Part shown: one piece after another, positions 43,894-53,067 of the stretch
Layout: every line of letters starts with the position of its first letter
Position numbering within the stretch: the first letter of the stretch is position 1
NCBI GenBank assembly: GCA_013298715.1
Contig: JAAFIQ010000010.1
Location: 1 to 64,000, forward strand
DNA from: Bacteroidota bacterium
GTDB taxonomy: Bacteria > Bacteroidota > Bacteroidia > B-17B0 > Aurantibacillaceae
DNA length: 64,000 nucleotides
Direction of reading: 5' to 3'
Translations under genes and position numbers: made by a program
Notes under the pieces: generated by a model
Told to the model about the DNA's origin: nothing
Database searches by the model: none
Seen by the model: only the letters and a program-made list of their open reading frames with translations

Positions 43894-45654
43894 ATGTTTT
43901 TAAAACGCTTTCACCTTCCTAACAAATATTTTCTATTAGCTTGTACTTTATTTTTAGTTAGTATATCTTACGCTCAACTTAAACAAGAGTTTTATGATAG
44001 CAAACAAACACAACTTAAAAGTGAGGTTGATTATTACAAAGGTATTCCACATGGCTTGGCTTTAGAGTTTTACAAAACGGGTAACGTTAGCAGAAAAGGT
44101 TATTATAATTACGGTAAAGAAGATAGCACGTGGACATTTTACTTTGAGGATGGCTCGGTAAAAGCCATAGAACGTTGGTTTAGAGGAAAAAAGGATGGAA
44201 GAAATACTTACTATTTTAAATCAGGAAAAATCGCGCAGATAACAAAATACCACAATGATTTAGCAGATAGTACTTGGACATCTTTTTATGAAAGCGGAAA
44301 TATAAAAAGCCAAGAGCCATTTATAAATGGAAAAAAGGAAGGAGAGTGGATTTATTTTCACGAAAACAAACAAATTGAAAGCAAAGGTGCTTTTGAAAAG
44401 GATAAACGAAATGGTTTAGTAGAAACTTTTTTTAAAGATGGAAGTTTGTTATCTTCTCAAAACTATTGTAATGGAAAACCTTGCGGCAAATGGATTGAGT
44501 ATTATAACAACAAGAAAATTAAATTTGAAAAAGAATACAAAGACACTATTTTGTATTTGAATAATTTGTGGGATACAAAAGGCCGACAACTTGTATCAAC
44601 CGGAAATGGCAGTATTACAGCCACCTACGACAATGGTGTAATTCGCGCTATGGGTAGTTATAAAAACGGTTTGCAAGATAGTACTTGGCGTTTTTTTCAT
44701 CCAAATGGAGAATTAGATTACGAAGCTAATTACAGGGATGGCTTGCTTAACGGCTACTATTCATCCTTCTTTGCAAACCATAATGTAAAAAGTGAAGGCA
44801 GTTTTTTAAGCAATAAAAAAGATGGTATTTGGAAATTTTATAATAAAGATGGTAAGCCAGAAATGATAGGAACGTTTAAAGAAAACGTAAAACAAGACAA
44901 ATGGACCTACTATTACAGCAATGGAAAATTAGAAAGCGAAGGCTATTTTTTGAATGATAAAAAAACAGCTACTTGGCAATTTTATTACAAAACTGGCGAA
45001 AAGTGGAGACAAGGGAATTATGAGCAAGATGTAAAAACGGGCACCTGGACCACTTGGTGGGAAAACGGAAAGAAATTGCAAGAGGGTGATTACAATGCTG
45101 GTAAGGCAAATGGCAAATGGACAAGTTGGTGCGAAAATGGCACAAAAAAAGATGAAGGATTTTACACGAATGAATTAATTACAGGTAATTGGCAAGGTTG
45201 GTATTGCAATGGTAAACTTAATTATTCTGGAAAGTATAACGATAAAGGAAAAAAAGCAGGTAAGTGGTTGTATTATTTCGAAAGTGGGCAACCTCGTGAG
45301 GTATGTAGTTATATTAACGGCGTTAAACATGGCAAGTACACTCAGTGGTTTGAGCGTGGAAATTTTATAGACACCAAAGGAAAATACAGAAAAGGTCATC
45401 AGCAAGGCAAGTGGACGTATTTTTACGAAACGGGAGGAATAAGCAAGGTACAGAATTTTAAAAAGGGGAAATTAAAAGGCAAATGTATTAGTTACTACAC
45501 AAACGCTAAAACACAAAGTGTTACAAGTTATAAATTAGTAAAAGAAAGGCGTAAAGGCAAGGTACAAAGTGTGCCTCATGGCGAATGGATTTTTTATGAT
45601 AAAAATGGTAAAGAAATGAGCCGAATTTCTTATAACAAAGGCGTAAAAAATTAG
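43894..45654 (+). CDS. MORN-type (YwqK) repeat protein
   Basis: 586 aa with a signal peptide (YFLLACTLFLVSISYA) and more than twenty tandem repeats of about 23 residues of the MORN_2 form: NGKKEGEWIYFHENKQIESKG, DGIWKFYNKDGKPEMIGTF, NGKWTSWCENGTKKDEGF. This family is annotated as YwqK in toxin-antitoxin clusters, but no toxin lies next to it. Probably an extracytoplasmic scaffold; function unknown. Confidence 0.88.
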   Translation: MFLKRFHLPNKYFLLACTLFLVSISYAQLKQEFYDSKQTQLKSEVDYYKGIPHGLALEFYKTGNVSRKGYYNYGKEDSTWTFYFEDGSVKAIERWFRGKKDGRNTYYFKSGKIAQITKYHNDLADSTWTSFYESGNIKSQEPFINGKKEGEWIYFHENKQIESKGAFEKDKRNGLVETFFKDGSLLSSQNYCNGKPCGKWIEYYNNKKIKFEKEYKDTILYLNNLWDTKGRQLVSTGNGSITATYDNGVIRAMGSYKNGLQDSTWRFFHPNGELDYEANYRDGLLNGYYSSFFANHNVKSEGSFLSNKKDGIWKFYNKDGKPEMIGTFKENVKQDKWTYYYSNGKLESEGYFLNDKKTATWQFYYKTGEKWRQGNYEQDVKTGTWTTWWENGKKLQEGDYNAGKANGKWTSWCENGTKKDEGFYTNELITGNWQGWYCNGKLNYSGKYNDKGKKAGKWLYYFESGQPREVCSYINGVKHGKYTQWFERGNFIDTKGKYRKGHQQGKWTYFYETGGISKVQNFKKGKLKGKCISYYTNAKTQSVTSYKLVKERRKGKVQSVPHGEWIFYDKNGKEMSRISYNKGVKN

Positions 45655-45655
45655 T

Positions 45656-45663
45656 TATATTTG
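45656..45663 (+). promoter_or_regulatory. Predicted -7 box of the lipoprotein gene
   Basis: TATATTTG matches TAnnTTTG; it starts one base after the stop codon of the MORN gene and ends 10 bp before the next ATG. No clear -33 TTG. It would give a nearly leaderless transcript. Confidence 0.35.
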
Positions 45664-45673
45664 CTTAATAATT

Positions 45674-46501
45674 ATGCTTAACAAGGTTTACATCAGTTTT
45701 TTAAGTCTGCTTTTAATAGTTGCTGTGAGTTGCAAATCTGAACCAAAAGAGGATGATTCGCTTATAGCTGACATAGACCCAAGCACTAAAAAAGCGGTTG
45801 AGGAGGCCAAATTAAACGCACAAAATGTTTTTAACTCAGTGCCTGATAGAGGAAAAATAATAAAATTAATAGAAGAAAATAAAATCGAGTACAATGCGGA
45901 TTACCTTAATAATCCAATGAGTGTAAACAAATATAGCACAGAGTTTTATAAAGGAATTAATTTAGGGATTTATGGTTCCGATTTAAACATTGCAAATATA
46001 TTTGAACAAACCCAAGAAAGCTTAACATTTTTATCATGTGTAAATAATTTGGCCTCTAAGTTAGGAGTAAGTAGAGCATTTGACCAAACTATGTTTGATA
46101 GAATGGATTTAAACAAAAACAATAAAGATTCCACTTTAGAGATTGTAACTGGCGCTTTTAAAAAATCAGATGAGATTTTAAAAAATGATGGCCGCTCTTC
46201 AACCTCAGCTGTAATCCTTGCTGGATGTTGGATTGAAGGCATGTACGTTGGTTGCCAAATGGCTAATCAAGTTAAAGCTGAAAATCTATACAAAACAATT
46301 ATTGACCAACAAGAGTCGTTAAAAAACCTAGTTATTATGCTTGAAGCCTGCAGTCTTAGCCAAACAGAGCAGTTTTTAGTCGTTGAATTAAAATCAATAC
46401 AAGCTAAAATTAAAATACAAACAGAAGCAAAAACTAATGATATAAAAGATATAGAAAAGGACGTTACTCAACTCCGTAACAAGTTAATTGCTGGTGGCTA
46501 A
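45674..46501 (+). CDS. Lipoprotein, unknown
   Basis: 275 aa with a lipobox VAVSCKSE after a hydrophobic stretch (ISFLSLLLIVAVSC). The mature part is acidic and helical, with two halves: VNKYSTEFYKGINLGIYGSD and AGCWIEGMYVGCQMANQVK, and a C-terminal helical stretch ending KDVTQLRNKLIAGG. No known fold. 19 bp after the MORN gene. Confidence 0.75.
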   Translation: MLNKVYISFLSLLLIVAVSCKSEPKEDDSLIADIDPSTKKAVEEAKLNAQNVFNSVPDRGKIIKLIEENKIEYNADYLNNPMSVNKYSTEFYKGINLGIYGSDLNIANIFEQTQESLTFLSCVNNLASKLGVSRAFDQTMFDRMDLNKNNKDSTLEIVTGAFKKSDEILKNDGRSSTSAVILAGCWIEGMYVGCQMANQVKAENLYKTIIDQQESLKNLVIMLEACSLSQTEQFLVVELKSIQAKIKIQTEAKTNDIKDIEKDVTQLRNKLIAGG

Positions 46502-46556
46502 GAACACATTTTTTTAAATCGATTAAAATAGTAGTTAACTTTTATATAATTTTAAC

Positions 46557-47441
46557 TTAGGTTAACACAATACTTGTCATCGTTAACGAGCCGCCCAGTG
46601 CCTTGTCATTAAAAAATGTTAGCTCGTCACTTTTTTCTCGTAAAGCCATTGCATATAAAATTGGCAAATAATGTTCTGGTGTAGGAATCGCTAATTTAAA
46701 CTCTTTGTCTTTATTCGGAATTTTTATAAGCTCTGCACTATTGTTTTCTGTTATTGCTTTTTTAATTTCTTGATTCACTTTTATAGCCCAGTCATAGCCA
46801 TAATCAGGTTGGTTTAATTTATCCCAAGCTACTAGGCCTAAATTGTGCACCAAATTTCCACTACCAACAATTAGTACGCCTTTGTATCGCAAACTGTTCA
46901 GTTGTTTTGCCAAATCTGCATGTTGTTGAGGTGTGTATTTATAATTTAAACTTAATTGCAAAACAGGAATATTTGCCAACGGATAAAGGTGCTTTATAAC
47001 TGACCATGTGCCATGATCTAATCCCCAATTAGTATCTAATAAAATTTTTTGTGAAGTTGGGAGTTCAGAAATTTCTTTGGCTAATTCTGGTTTTCCCGGA
47101 GCAGGATACTCAACAGCAAATAATTCTTTGGGAAATCCACCAAAATCATGAATTGTTTTTGGTTGTTTCATGGCAGTAATCATTGTGCCATTGGTTTCCC
47201 AATGTGCAGATACGCAGAGAATGGCTGTTGGAGTTGGTAGTTTAGTAGCAATGTTTTTAAAGCCTGTTACAAATTCATTCTCTTCAATTGCGTTCATTGG
47301 GCTGCCGTGTCCAAGAAATAGGGCTGGCATTTTTTTGCTAGGAGGCAAAACGGTTTCTAATTGTTTTAATGCATTTGTACTCATAATTTTATTTATGAAA
47401 GGCGTTATTAAAATTGTTTTAAGAAAATCTAATCGCAACAT
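46557..47441 (-). CDS. Extradiol-type dioxygenase, YgiD/LigB family
   Basis: 294 aa. The family is a 4,5-DOPA dioxygenase-like set with a metal site made by His/Glu. Seen here: ALFLGHGSPMNAIEEN, SAHWETNGTMI, VEYPAPGKPELAKEISE, WGLDHGTWSVIKHLYP and GSGNLVHNLGLVAWD. The first 19 residues (LRLDFLKTILITPFINKI) form a short leader, as in other Bacteroidota YgiD homologs. Start chosen at 47441, one base after the preceding gene's stop; an internal ATG at 47384 is the alternative. Confidence 0.9.
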   Translation of the reverse strand: MLRLDFLKTILITPFINKIMSTNALKQLETVLPPSKKMPALFLGHGSPMNAIEENEFVTGFKNIATKLPTPTAILCVSAHWETNGTMITAMKQPKTIHDFGGFPKELFAVEYPAPGKPELAKEISELPTSQKILLDTNWGLDHGTWSVIKHLYPLANIPVLQLSLNYKYTPQQHADLAKQLNSLRYKGVLIVGSGNLVHNLGLVAWDKLNQPDYGYDWAIKVNQEIKKAITENNSAELIKIPNKDKEFKLAIPTPEHYLPILYAMALREKSDELTFFNDKALGGSLTMTSIVLT

Positions 47442-47442
47442 A

Positions 47443-48258
47443 TTAATTTGATTTATAAAACATAAAGTGTTTTGTCATACTTACTTTAAATGCTTCTTTA
47501 CAAGATTTTGCTTTTTTGTTTTTTCGTTTCAAGGCACGTTTATCAAATTCTTTTCGAGTAAGTTTTACTTGCCCACTATATAATTTTAAACCCAAGCCCA
47601 TTGTCCACGAAAGAGCATTTACATATAAATTATATTGCGTTAATTGATAAACGCCATAAGCTAGAGAGCCTAGCAGAGCCATACTGGTTAAGCCTTTAAC
47701 GGGTTTACCTAAAATAATTAAGCCACTACCAGGTAATACCAATGCTGATGTGGCGTAAAGCGGTTTGCCTTTATTTTTTTGATGAAGGAGTTTATAAAAA
47801 CAATTAAGACAGGCTAAACTTGTATCGGCAGTTTTTAATTTGTAGAAATAATTTTTTGCTTGTAATGAATCGTAATTAATAAAGGTTAAATAGGCTAAAA
47901 AATTTGATTGAATACTTATACTATCAAAATTTAAGCGATAAAGATCTAAGTTTTTTTTAGCTAATGCGAAATTATTATTATCGGTGCAGAGTAAGGTATT
48001 ATTCCAATAATAATTTTTATTGTAATATTTTACATTTGCTCTTTCGAGGCGAAGGTAAGTTTTGTAAGCATCAACCAATAAATTCGTAGCTAAGCAATAA
48101 TTGTATTTTTTAAATAGTATTGAATCTTTAGAAGAATTTGATTTGGCATTAAAAAATAATTCTTCAAACAACAAAAGGCTATCGTTAGTTGCGGTTTGAC
48201 AAAAACAAACCCTGCTATTTAAAACTAAAATAATCGCTATAAAACGTGTTAGCCTCAT
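47443..48258 (-). CDS. Duplicated-module protein 3, copy A: secreted membrane-associated protein
   Basis: 271 aa with a signal peptide (TRFIAIILVLNSRVCFC). The first half is TPR-like helices (YKTYLRLERANVKYYNKNYYW). The second half is hydrophobic (ALVLPGSGLIILGKPVKGL; YGVYQLTQYNLYVNALSWTM). Its paralog at 51516-52328 shares NYDSLQAKNYF, CLNCFYKLL, and GKPVKGLTSM. Its start overlaps the preceding gene by 44 nt. Function unknown. Confidence 0.75.
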   Translation of the reverse strand: MRLTRFIAIILVLNSRVCFCQTATNDSLLLFEELFFNAKSNSSKDSILFKKYNYCLATNLLVDAYKTYLRLERANVKYYNKNYYWNNTLLCTDNNNFALAKKNLDLYRLNFDSISIQSNFLAYLTFINYDSLQAKNYFYKLKTADTSLACLNCFYKLLHQKNKGKPLYATSALVLPGSGLIILGKPVKGLTSMALLGSLAYGVYQLTQYNLYVNALSWTMGLGLKLYSGQVKLTRKEFDKRALKRKNKKAKSCKEAFKVSMTKHFMFYKSN

Positions 48259-49015
48259 GTAAATAAATTTTCTTTTTTTCTAAACGATTAATTTTTGCAT
48301 CGTTATAACTGCCATAAATATTTGAAATATAAAATACCGACCCAAAACCCAAAATAAAATAGGTGTAATTGGCTTTAAAGCCTAATTTCCTTATTGCCTC
48401 GTACGATTGTGAAGCATAAGCAAAATGTGCCAAAAAGTTAAGTAAAAACACCTTGGGCTTTCCTATATACCATTTGCCCAATCCTGGCACAAGCGCTGAT
48501 AACCCGGCGGCTACAAGTGGTTTTTTATTGTATGCTTTTTGTAAATCTTTATATGAATTAAAATACGAATCCATTAACAGGGGTTGTTTATTAGCTTTTT
48601 GATTAGCCCTCTCAAATGCTTCTTCTATTAACTTACTACAATTACAATTTGGGTTTTTGTTTAAAGTATCAAACCAAAAATAAGCTTGTTTACTATCCAA
48701 AGTACTTAACCAATACTTACTTAATTCGCAATTAATGAGCGAATCACTTAAGGCGATTTTTGAATTAGCTTTTAAAGAAAAATAAAGTGAATCGTTATTC
48801 TTTTGGCTTAGGTAAAAATCTTGAAATAAAAAAAACAAACTATCTGTATTGATTTCAGATTTATTCTTTTGCTGATTCAAATAAGTAAGATGTTCTCTAA
48901 CTAAGTTATTAGATTTTAAATGATAAATAAATTTTAAATTGAATTGAGCAATTGCCACAAAGCTCAAACAAAAAAAGAAAATAAACACACGTTTAGCGTT
49001 TGAGGTAATGTTCAT
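48215..49015 (-). CDS. Duplicated-module protein 2, copy A: DUF5683-like membrane protein
   Basis: 266 aa with a signal-like N-terminus (VFIFFFCLSFVAIA). The second half has the core VAAGLSALVPGLGKWYIGKPKV and ends in IYLHEANTFYSDYFSF, conserved in the paralog at 52285. DUF5683-type proteins have this PGLGxxYxGKxxK segment. Overlaps the YidD-like gene by 23 nt and the next gene by 44 nt, so all three are translationally coupled. Confidence 0.75.
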   Translation of the reverse strand: MNITSNAKRVFIFFFCLSFVAIAQFNLKFIYHLKSNNLVREHLTYLNQQKNKSEINTDSLFFLFQDFYLSQKNNDSLYFSLKANSKIALSDSLINCELSKYWLSTLDSKQAYFWFDTLNKNPNCNCSKLIEEAFERANQKANKQPLLMDSYFNSYKDLQKAYNKKPLVAAGLSALVPGLGKWYIGKPKVFLLNFLAHFAYASQSYEAIRKLGFKANYTYFILGFGSVFYISNIYGSYNDAKINRLEKKKIYLHEANTFYSDYFSFK

Positions 49016-49535
49016 TTTTTATAAGCGCGGTTGGTGTTAAAAAAATCGGATGTACCTCGTATTGAAGCGCTGGCATACACGCTAATATTTGATTGATGCC
49101 CATTAAAGCTCCTTTAATAAACCCATAATCGCGAATACATAATTTTGTAAATTCGCTGCAACTATGCTGATAGCTGCATGTTGCTTGAATTTGCTCAGAA
49201 ACAACATTTTGATAAATGAATAAAGCAGAAGATCCCAAATAAGCCAAAGGATTGTACTTGGATTTTGGTTTTAAAAATTTCCGAATTTTTTTTTCGCTAT
49301 TATCTGTGTAAAACAAACTATCTATAATTGGTAAATTCTGACTCCTCAACTTGAGTGAACCTGAAACCAGAAATACTACTATTAAAGTGTATTTTAGTCC
49401 AAAATTCTTTTTATATGCATTTTGTATAAAAGTAATTACACTTAAAAACAAATTAATTTTACTAACACAATCCTTAGCAATGAAATATTTGCTAGAGCAC
49501 TTTACATCTTTTAAAAGAAGTTCCATAACCATCAA
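48993..49535 (-). CDS. YidD-like (membrane protein insertion efficiency factor) with N-terminal extension, copy A
   Basis: The PF01809-type core is visible: IYQNVVSEQIQATCSYQHSC followed by SEFTKLCIRDYGFIKGALMG and ILACMP. YidD is normally a short cytoplasmic peptide near the insertase; here it is preceded by a hydrophobic stretch (YTLIVVFLVSGSLKLRSQ) like a signal peptide. The longest frame begins MMVMELLLKDVKC (ATG 49535). No ATG lies nearer the hydrophobic stretch, so the true start is uncertain. The paralog at 53045 also lacks an ATG there. Confidence 0.7.
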   Translation of the reverse strand: MMVMELLLKDVKCSSKYFIAKDCVSKINLFLSVITFIQNAYKKNFGLKYTLIVVFLVSGSLKLRSQNLPIIDSLFYTDNSEKKIRKFLKPKSKYNPLAYLGSSALFIYQNVVSEQIQATCSYQHSCSEFTKLCIRDYGFIKGALMGINQILACMPALQYEVHPIFLTPTALIKNEHYLKR

Positions 49536-49722
49536 ATTTAAGCAAATAGCTTGAATTTTTTAAGCCCTTTTAAAAAGAAAACTTTATAGCAAGATTAAGA
49601 TAATATGATTACTGATTCTAGATAACGATAGACATTTCATCCTCTTCAAATTAAGTATAAGACAACAATCTCAACCTTAGTAAAATTTGGTATATTAGTC
49701 AAAATTTTTAATCCTTTTTTGT

Positions 49723-51513
49723 ATGAAGAAATTATTTTTATTTCTGTTTTTAACAAAACTTGTTTTCTCAAATAAGTTAAGTTCACAAAACTTTAATTTA
49801 ACTTGGAGCGAAAAATACCGCTACAGTAAAAAAGTTGGCTATTATGATAAAATAGTTGGCGAAAACAGCTCTTTTCTATATGTGCGTTTAATTTCTAATA
49901 AAGGCATTCTTAAATCAAAAAAATTCAAAATTGCTTTAAAAGCTTTAGATAAAAATACGTTTAAAGAAAAATATACGCGCTATGTTTATGATAGAAAAGA
50001 AGAAAGTTCTAAAAAATATAAGGAACTTGATTATTTCACAACCTTGGTTGTAAACGATTTTATATATGATTTTTGGACGTTGAAAGAAAAGGACAGAGTA
50101 GAATTACATGTTGCTACATTTGATTCAAAATTAAAACCTATAAAAAAATTAACTAAAGTTTACACGTTGAACAAGGGCGAATCAAAAAAAGCAAGTAAGC
50201 CAGATTATTTTGTTATTTCAAATGATAAAACTAATAGTTACGCTTTAATTTGTGCTGAACCAAGCGCTGAACCTGGCGCAACTTACAAGTTAGAATACAA
50301 ATTAATAAATGCAGAGTTAACAGCCATCAATCAAGGTAAAGTTAATTTACCAGTAAGTTCTAAAGGTGAGAGCAGAAGAGATTATGGCAGCATTAAGGAT
50401 TTTGAATATGCCAAAAATGGAGTTTTATACTTACAAAACTCTATTTCTCCAACACGTGATGAATATAGGGAGTTAAAAAAAGACCCGCGATTGTATGAAA
50501 AATACTACACCATTTTATCTGCAATCGATATTCAAAGTGGTGCTATGAATTCTTATCCAATTAAATTTCCGGGCATGTATGCGCAATCTTGTAAAGTTAT
50601 TCAAACTAAAGATATGGTGGAGGTTATTGGTTTTTATACAGACTTGAGTAAAGACCCCAAAGGTAATGATAAGCATGGACTCTATTTTATAAATTTAGAC
50701 GCTGAAACGCTTAAAGAAAAAACAAAAAAAGTAAACACCTTTACAAAAAATCAATTAGATATATTGTTTGCAAAAGATAAAGAAGACAGAAAAGATAGGG
50801 CTGGGATTTTTGCTTCAAAAAAGAAAAAAGTATCAGAAGAAGAATCTTTACCATCAAACTATATAATTGAACAAGCATTATATACAGGCGATGGTGATAT
50901 AGTAATTTTTTCTAGCATTATGCGAAATTATACCGTTAGGTTATGTACAACATCAGGAACGGGTGCAAGCGCTACTACCAACTGTAGAGATGTTCCATAT
51001 TGCGACAAAAGTAACATTACAGCATTTAGATTAAGTCCTAATGGAGATATTAAATGGGTATCTAACTTAGATAGGTTTGTAACATATTCAGGTTGGTATA
51101 GATATGATTTAAAGGTTACTGAAAAAAACAATAAATTTTATGCAATTTATGGTTCTGCTTACCAGACTACTGCCGAAAAGAAAAACAGAAGAAGTAGAAA
51201 GTCAAGAAAACAGATGTCTGATAAATTCGAATATGGTGTTTTTGAAGCATCAAATGGCTCTTATAAAAAATTAGAAGAAACAATTAATCCAATAAATGCA
51301 AGCAAAAGCGAAAAAAAATACGTATCGGCGTTGGAGATTGAAGTTTATAATAATACATTTTATACTGGCTACTATAAACTTAAATACGATCCATTAAAAA
51401 CCGCCGGACTCTGCTTATTAAATTTAGTTTGTTTACCAACCGCTTTCCTTACATTTGGTTCAGATATAAATAGATATGGTGTTGGCTATATTGGTAAAAT
51501 TGTACCAAAATAA
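49723..51513 (+). CDS. Secreted protein, unknown, between two copies of the YidD module
   Basis: 596 aa with a signal peptide (KLFLFLFLTKLVFSNKLSS). Segments like NKLSSQNFNLTWSEKYRYSK and YGVFEASNGSYKKLEETINP suggest a beta-propeller-like extracytoplasmic protein. A C-terminal hydrophobic stretch (GLCLLNLVCLPTAFLTFG) is unusual. There is no Cys lipobox or sorting domain. The gene is on the plus strand between the two minus-strand modules, with no equivalent elsewhere in the window. Confidence 0.7.
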   Translation: MKKLFLFLFLTKLVFSNKLSSQNFNLTWSEKYRYSKKVGYYDKIVGENSSFLYVRLISNKGILKSKKFKIALKALDKNTFKEKYTRYVYDRKEESSKKYKELDYFTTLVVNDFIYDFWTLKEKDRVELHVATFDSKLKPIKKLTKVYTLNKGESKKASKPDYFVISNDKTNSYALICAEPSAEPGATYKLEYKLINAELTAINQGKVNLPVSSKGESRRDYGSIKDFEYAKNGVLYLQNSISPTRDEYRELKKDPRLYEKYYTILSAIDIQSGAMNSYPIKFPGMYAQSCKVIQTKDMVEVIGFYTDLSKDPKGNDKHGLYFINLDAETLKEKTKKVNTFTKNQLDILFAKDKEDRKDRAGIFASKKKKVSEEESLPSNYIIEQALYTGDGDIVIFSSIMRNYTVRLCTTSGTGASATTNCRDVPYCDKSNITAFRLSPNGDIKWVSNLDRFVTYSGWYRYDLKVTEKNNKFYAIYGSAYQTTAEKKNRRSRKSRKQMSDKFEYGVFEASNGSYKKLEETINPINASKSEKKYVSALEIEVYNNTFYTGYYKLKYDPLKTAGLCLLNLVCLPTAFLTFGSDINRYGVGYIGKIVPK

Positions 51514-51515
51514 AT

Positions 51516-52328
51516 TTATCGATAACTAATTTGGTGTTTAAACATGATGCTTTGATAGTTTGCTTTGCATTTTTTTTGAATTTTATTTTTTTGTTTTTGC
51601 TGTTTTTTATTAAACTCTTTTGAAGTAAGTTTTATTTGACCTAAATAAAATTTACTGCCAAAAGTAAAACCCCAGCTTATTGCATTTAAATACATGTTGT
51701 GGTGTAACAATTGATAAACGCCATATCCCAAACCGCCTAATAAACCCATACTTGTTAATCCTTTAATAGGTTTGCCAACTGCAATTAATCCACTTCCTGG
51801 CACAATACCCGAAGCTAACATATACCCACGCCCCTTTTTAGTTTTACTAGTTAATAATTTGTAAAAACAATCGAGGCAAGTCAAACTTGAATCCTGTAAA
51901 AGAATTTTTGAATAATAGTTTTTGGCAGCTAACGAATCTAAGTTTACATATACTAAATAACCTAATATATTTGATTGCAAACTTGTACTATCAAAATCAA
52001 GACGGTACGTATTAAAATTAGCCGCAGCACTCGATAAATTAAAATTATCCAAACACAATAAAGTTGAATTCCAAAAGTACTTTTTGTTATGTGGCTTAAA
52101 ATAATTTTTTTCTAACCGCAAATAACTTTGGTAAGCTGTTTTATTTTTATTAATCCGGAGAGCATAATTAAGCTTTTGGAATAAAATAGAATCTTTTTCG
52201 TTTCTAGAATTACTTGAAAAAATTTGTTGTTCGAATAAAAGCAAACTATCTTTTTGATAAGCGCTTTGACTCAAACATTGCAATCTAATTAAAACTAAAA
52301 TAATCGCTATAAAAAACGTTTGCTTCAT
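51516..52328 (-). CDS. Duplicated-module protein 3, copy B
   Basis: 270 aa, paralog of 47443-48258, with a signal peptide (QTFFIAIILVLIRLQCLS). The two share a TPR-like first half (YQSYLRLEKNYFKPHNKKYF) and the second-half core SGIVPGSGLIAVGKPIKGL. Overlaps the upstream gene by 44 nt, as copy A does. Its stop lies 2 bp from the stop of the plus-strand 596-aa gene. Confidence 0.75.
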   Translation of the reverse strand: MKQTFFIAIILVLIRLQCLSQSAYQKDSLLLFEQQIFSSNSRNEKDSILFQKLNYALRINKNKTAYQSYLRLEKNYFKPHNKKYFWNSTLLCLDNFNLSSAAANFNTYRLDFDSTSLQSNILGYLVYVNLDSLAAKNYYSKILLQDSSLTCLDCFYKLLTSKTKKGRGYMLASGIVPGSGLIAVGKPIKGLTSMGLLGGLGYGVYQLLHHNMYLNAISWGFTFGSKFYLGQIKLTSKEFNKKQQKQKNKIQKKCKANYQSIMFKHQISYR

Positions 52329-53067
52329 GTAAATAAATATGTTTTTTTTCTTTTTTCAAAATTTTCGTATCATTATAACTACCATAAATGTTAGATAAAT
52401 AAAAAATACTTCCAAAACTCGCCATAAAAATAGTGTAAGCATTTCTCCATCCCACTTTTCGTCCAGACTCGAATGTTTGAAGAAAATAAGTGCTTATACC
52501 AATAAAATTTATTAAAAAAACTTTTGGTTTTCCTATGTACCATTTACCTAACCCAGGCACAATAGCTGAAAGTGTTGCCGCAACCAACGGTTTTTTGTTG
52601 TGCGCTTTTTTGTATTGATTGTATGAATCAAAATATGAATCCATTTTTGCACTTTCCTTACTTATCTGCTTTGTTCTGTTTATTGAAAACAAAATCTCAT
52701 TATCGCAAACACATTTAGGTTTTATCAATATACTATCAAACCAAACCTGAAAATTTTTATTCTCATCATGTTTCAACCAAAATTTATTTATTTCGCAAGT
52801 AATTAAAGTATCGTTTAATGTTAGCGAATTTCTAGTTTTTAACAGTTTAATTAAAGAGTCTGGTTGATTAGTAATCATAAAATAATCTGTTCGTAGAAAA
52901 CTAATACTATCTAAAGAAGTATTTATAGAATTTATATAACTATAATACTCTGAACTTAGATTGTTTTGTTTTAAATACTTAGTAAATTGTAGGTTTATTT
53001 GTGCAGGCAAAAAATTAAAACAACCCAACAACAACATAACTATATTACTTTTTAAGATAGTGTTCAT
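52285..53067 (-). CDS. Duplicated-module protein 2, copy B: DUF5683-like membrane protein
   Basis: 260 aa, paralog of 48215-49015, with the same core LSAIVPGLGKWYIGKPKVF and the same C-terminus IYLHEANVFYSDYFSF. The signal sequence is shorter (IVMLLLGCFNFLPA). Overlaps of 23 nt (upstream) and 44 nt (downstream) equal those of copy A. Confidence 0.75.
   Translation of the reverse strand: MNTILKSNIVMLLLGCFNFLPAQINLQFTKYLKQNNLSSEYYSYINSINTSLDSISFLRTDYFMITNQPDSLIKLLKTRNSLTLNDTLITCEINKFWLKHDENKNFQVWFDSILIKPKCVCDNEILFSINRTKQISKESAKMDSYFDSYNQYKKAHNKKPLVAATLSAIVPGLGKWYIGKPKVFLINFIGISTYFLQTFESGRKVGWRNAYTIFMASFGSIFYLSNIYGSYNDTKILKKEKKHIYLHEANVFYSDYFSFN

Noticed and set aside
43894-45654. MORN/YwqK repeats as an antitoxin
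   Set aside because: The automatic name suggests a toxin-antitoxin pair, but neither neighbour looks like a toxin.
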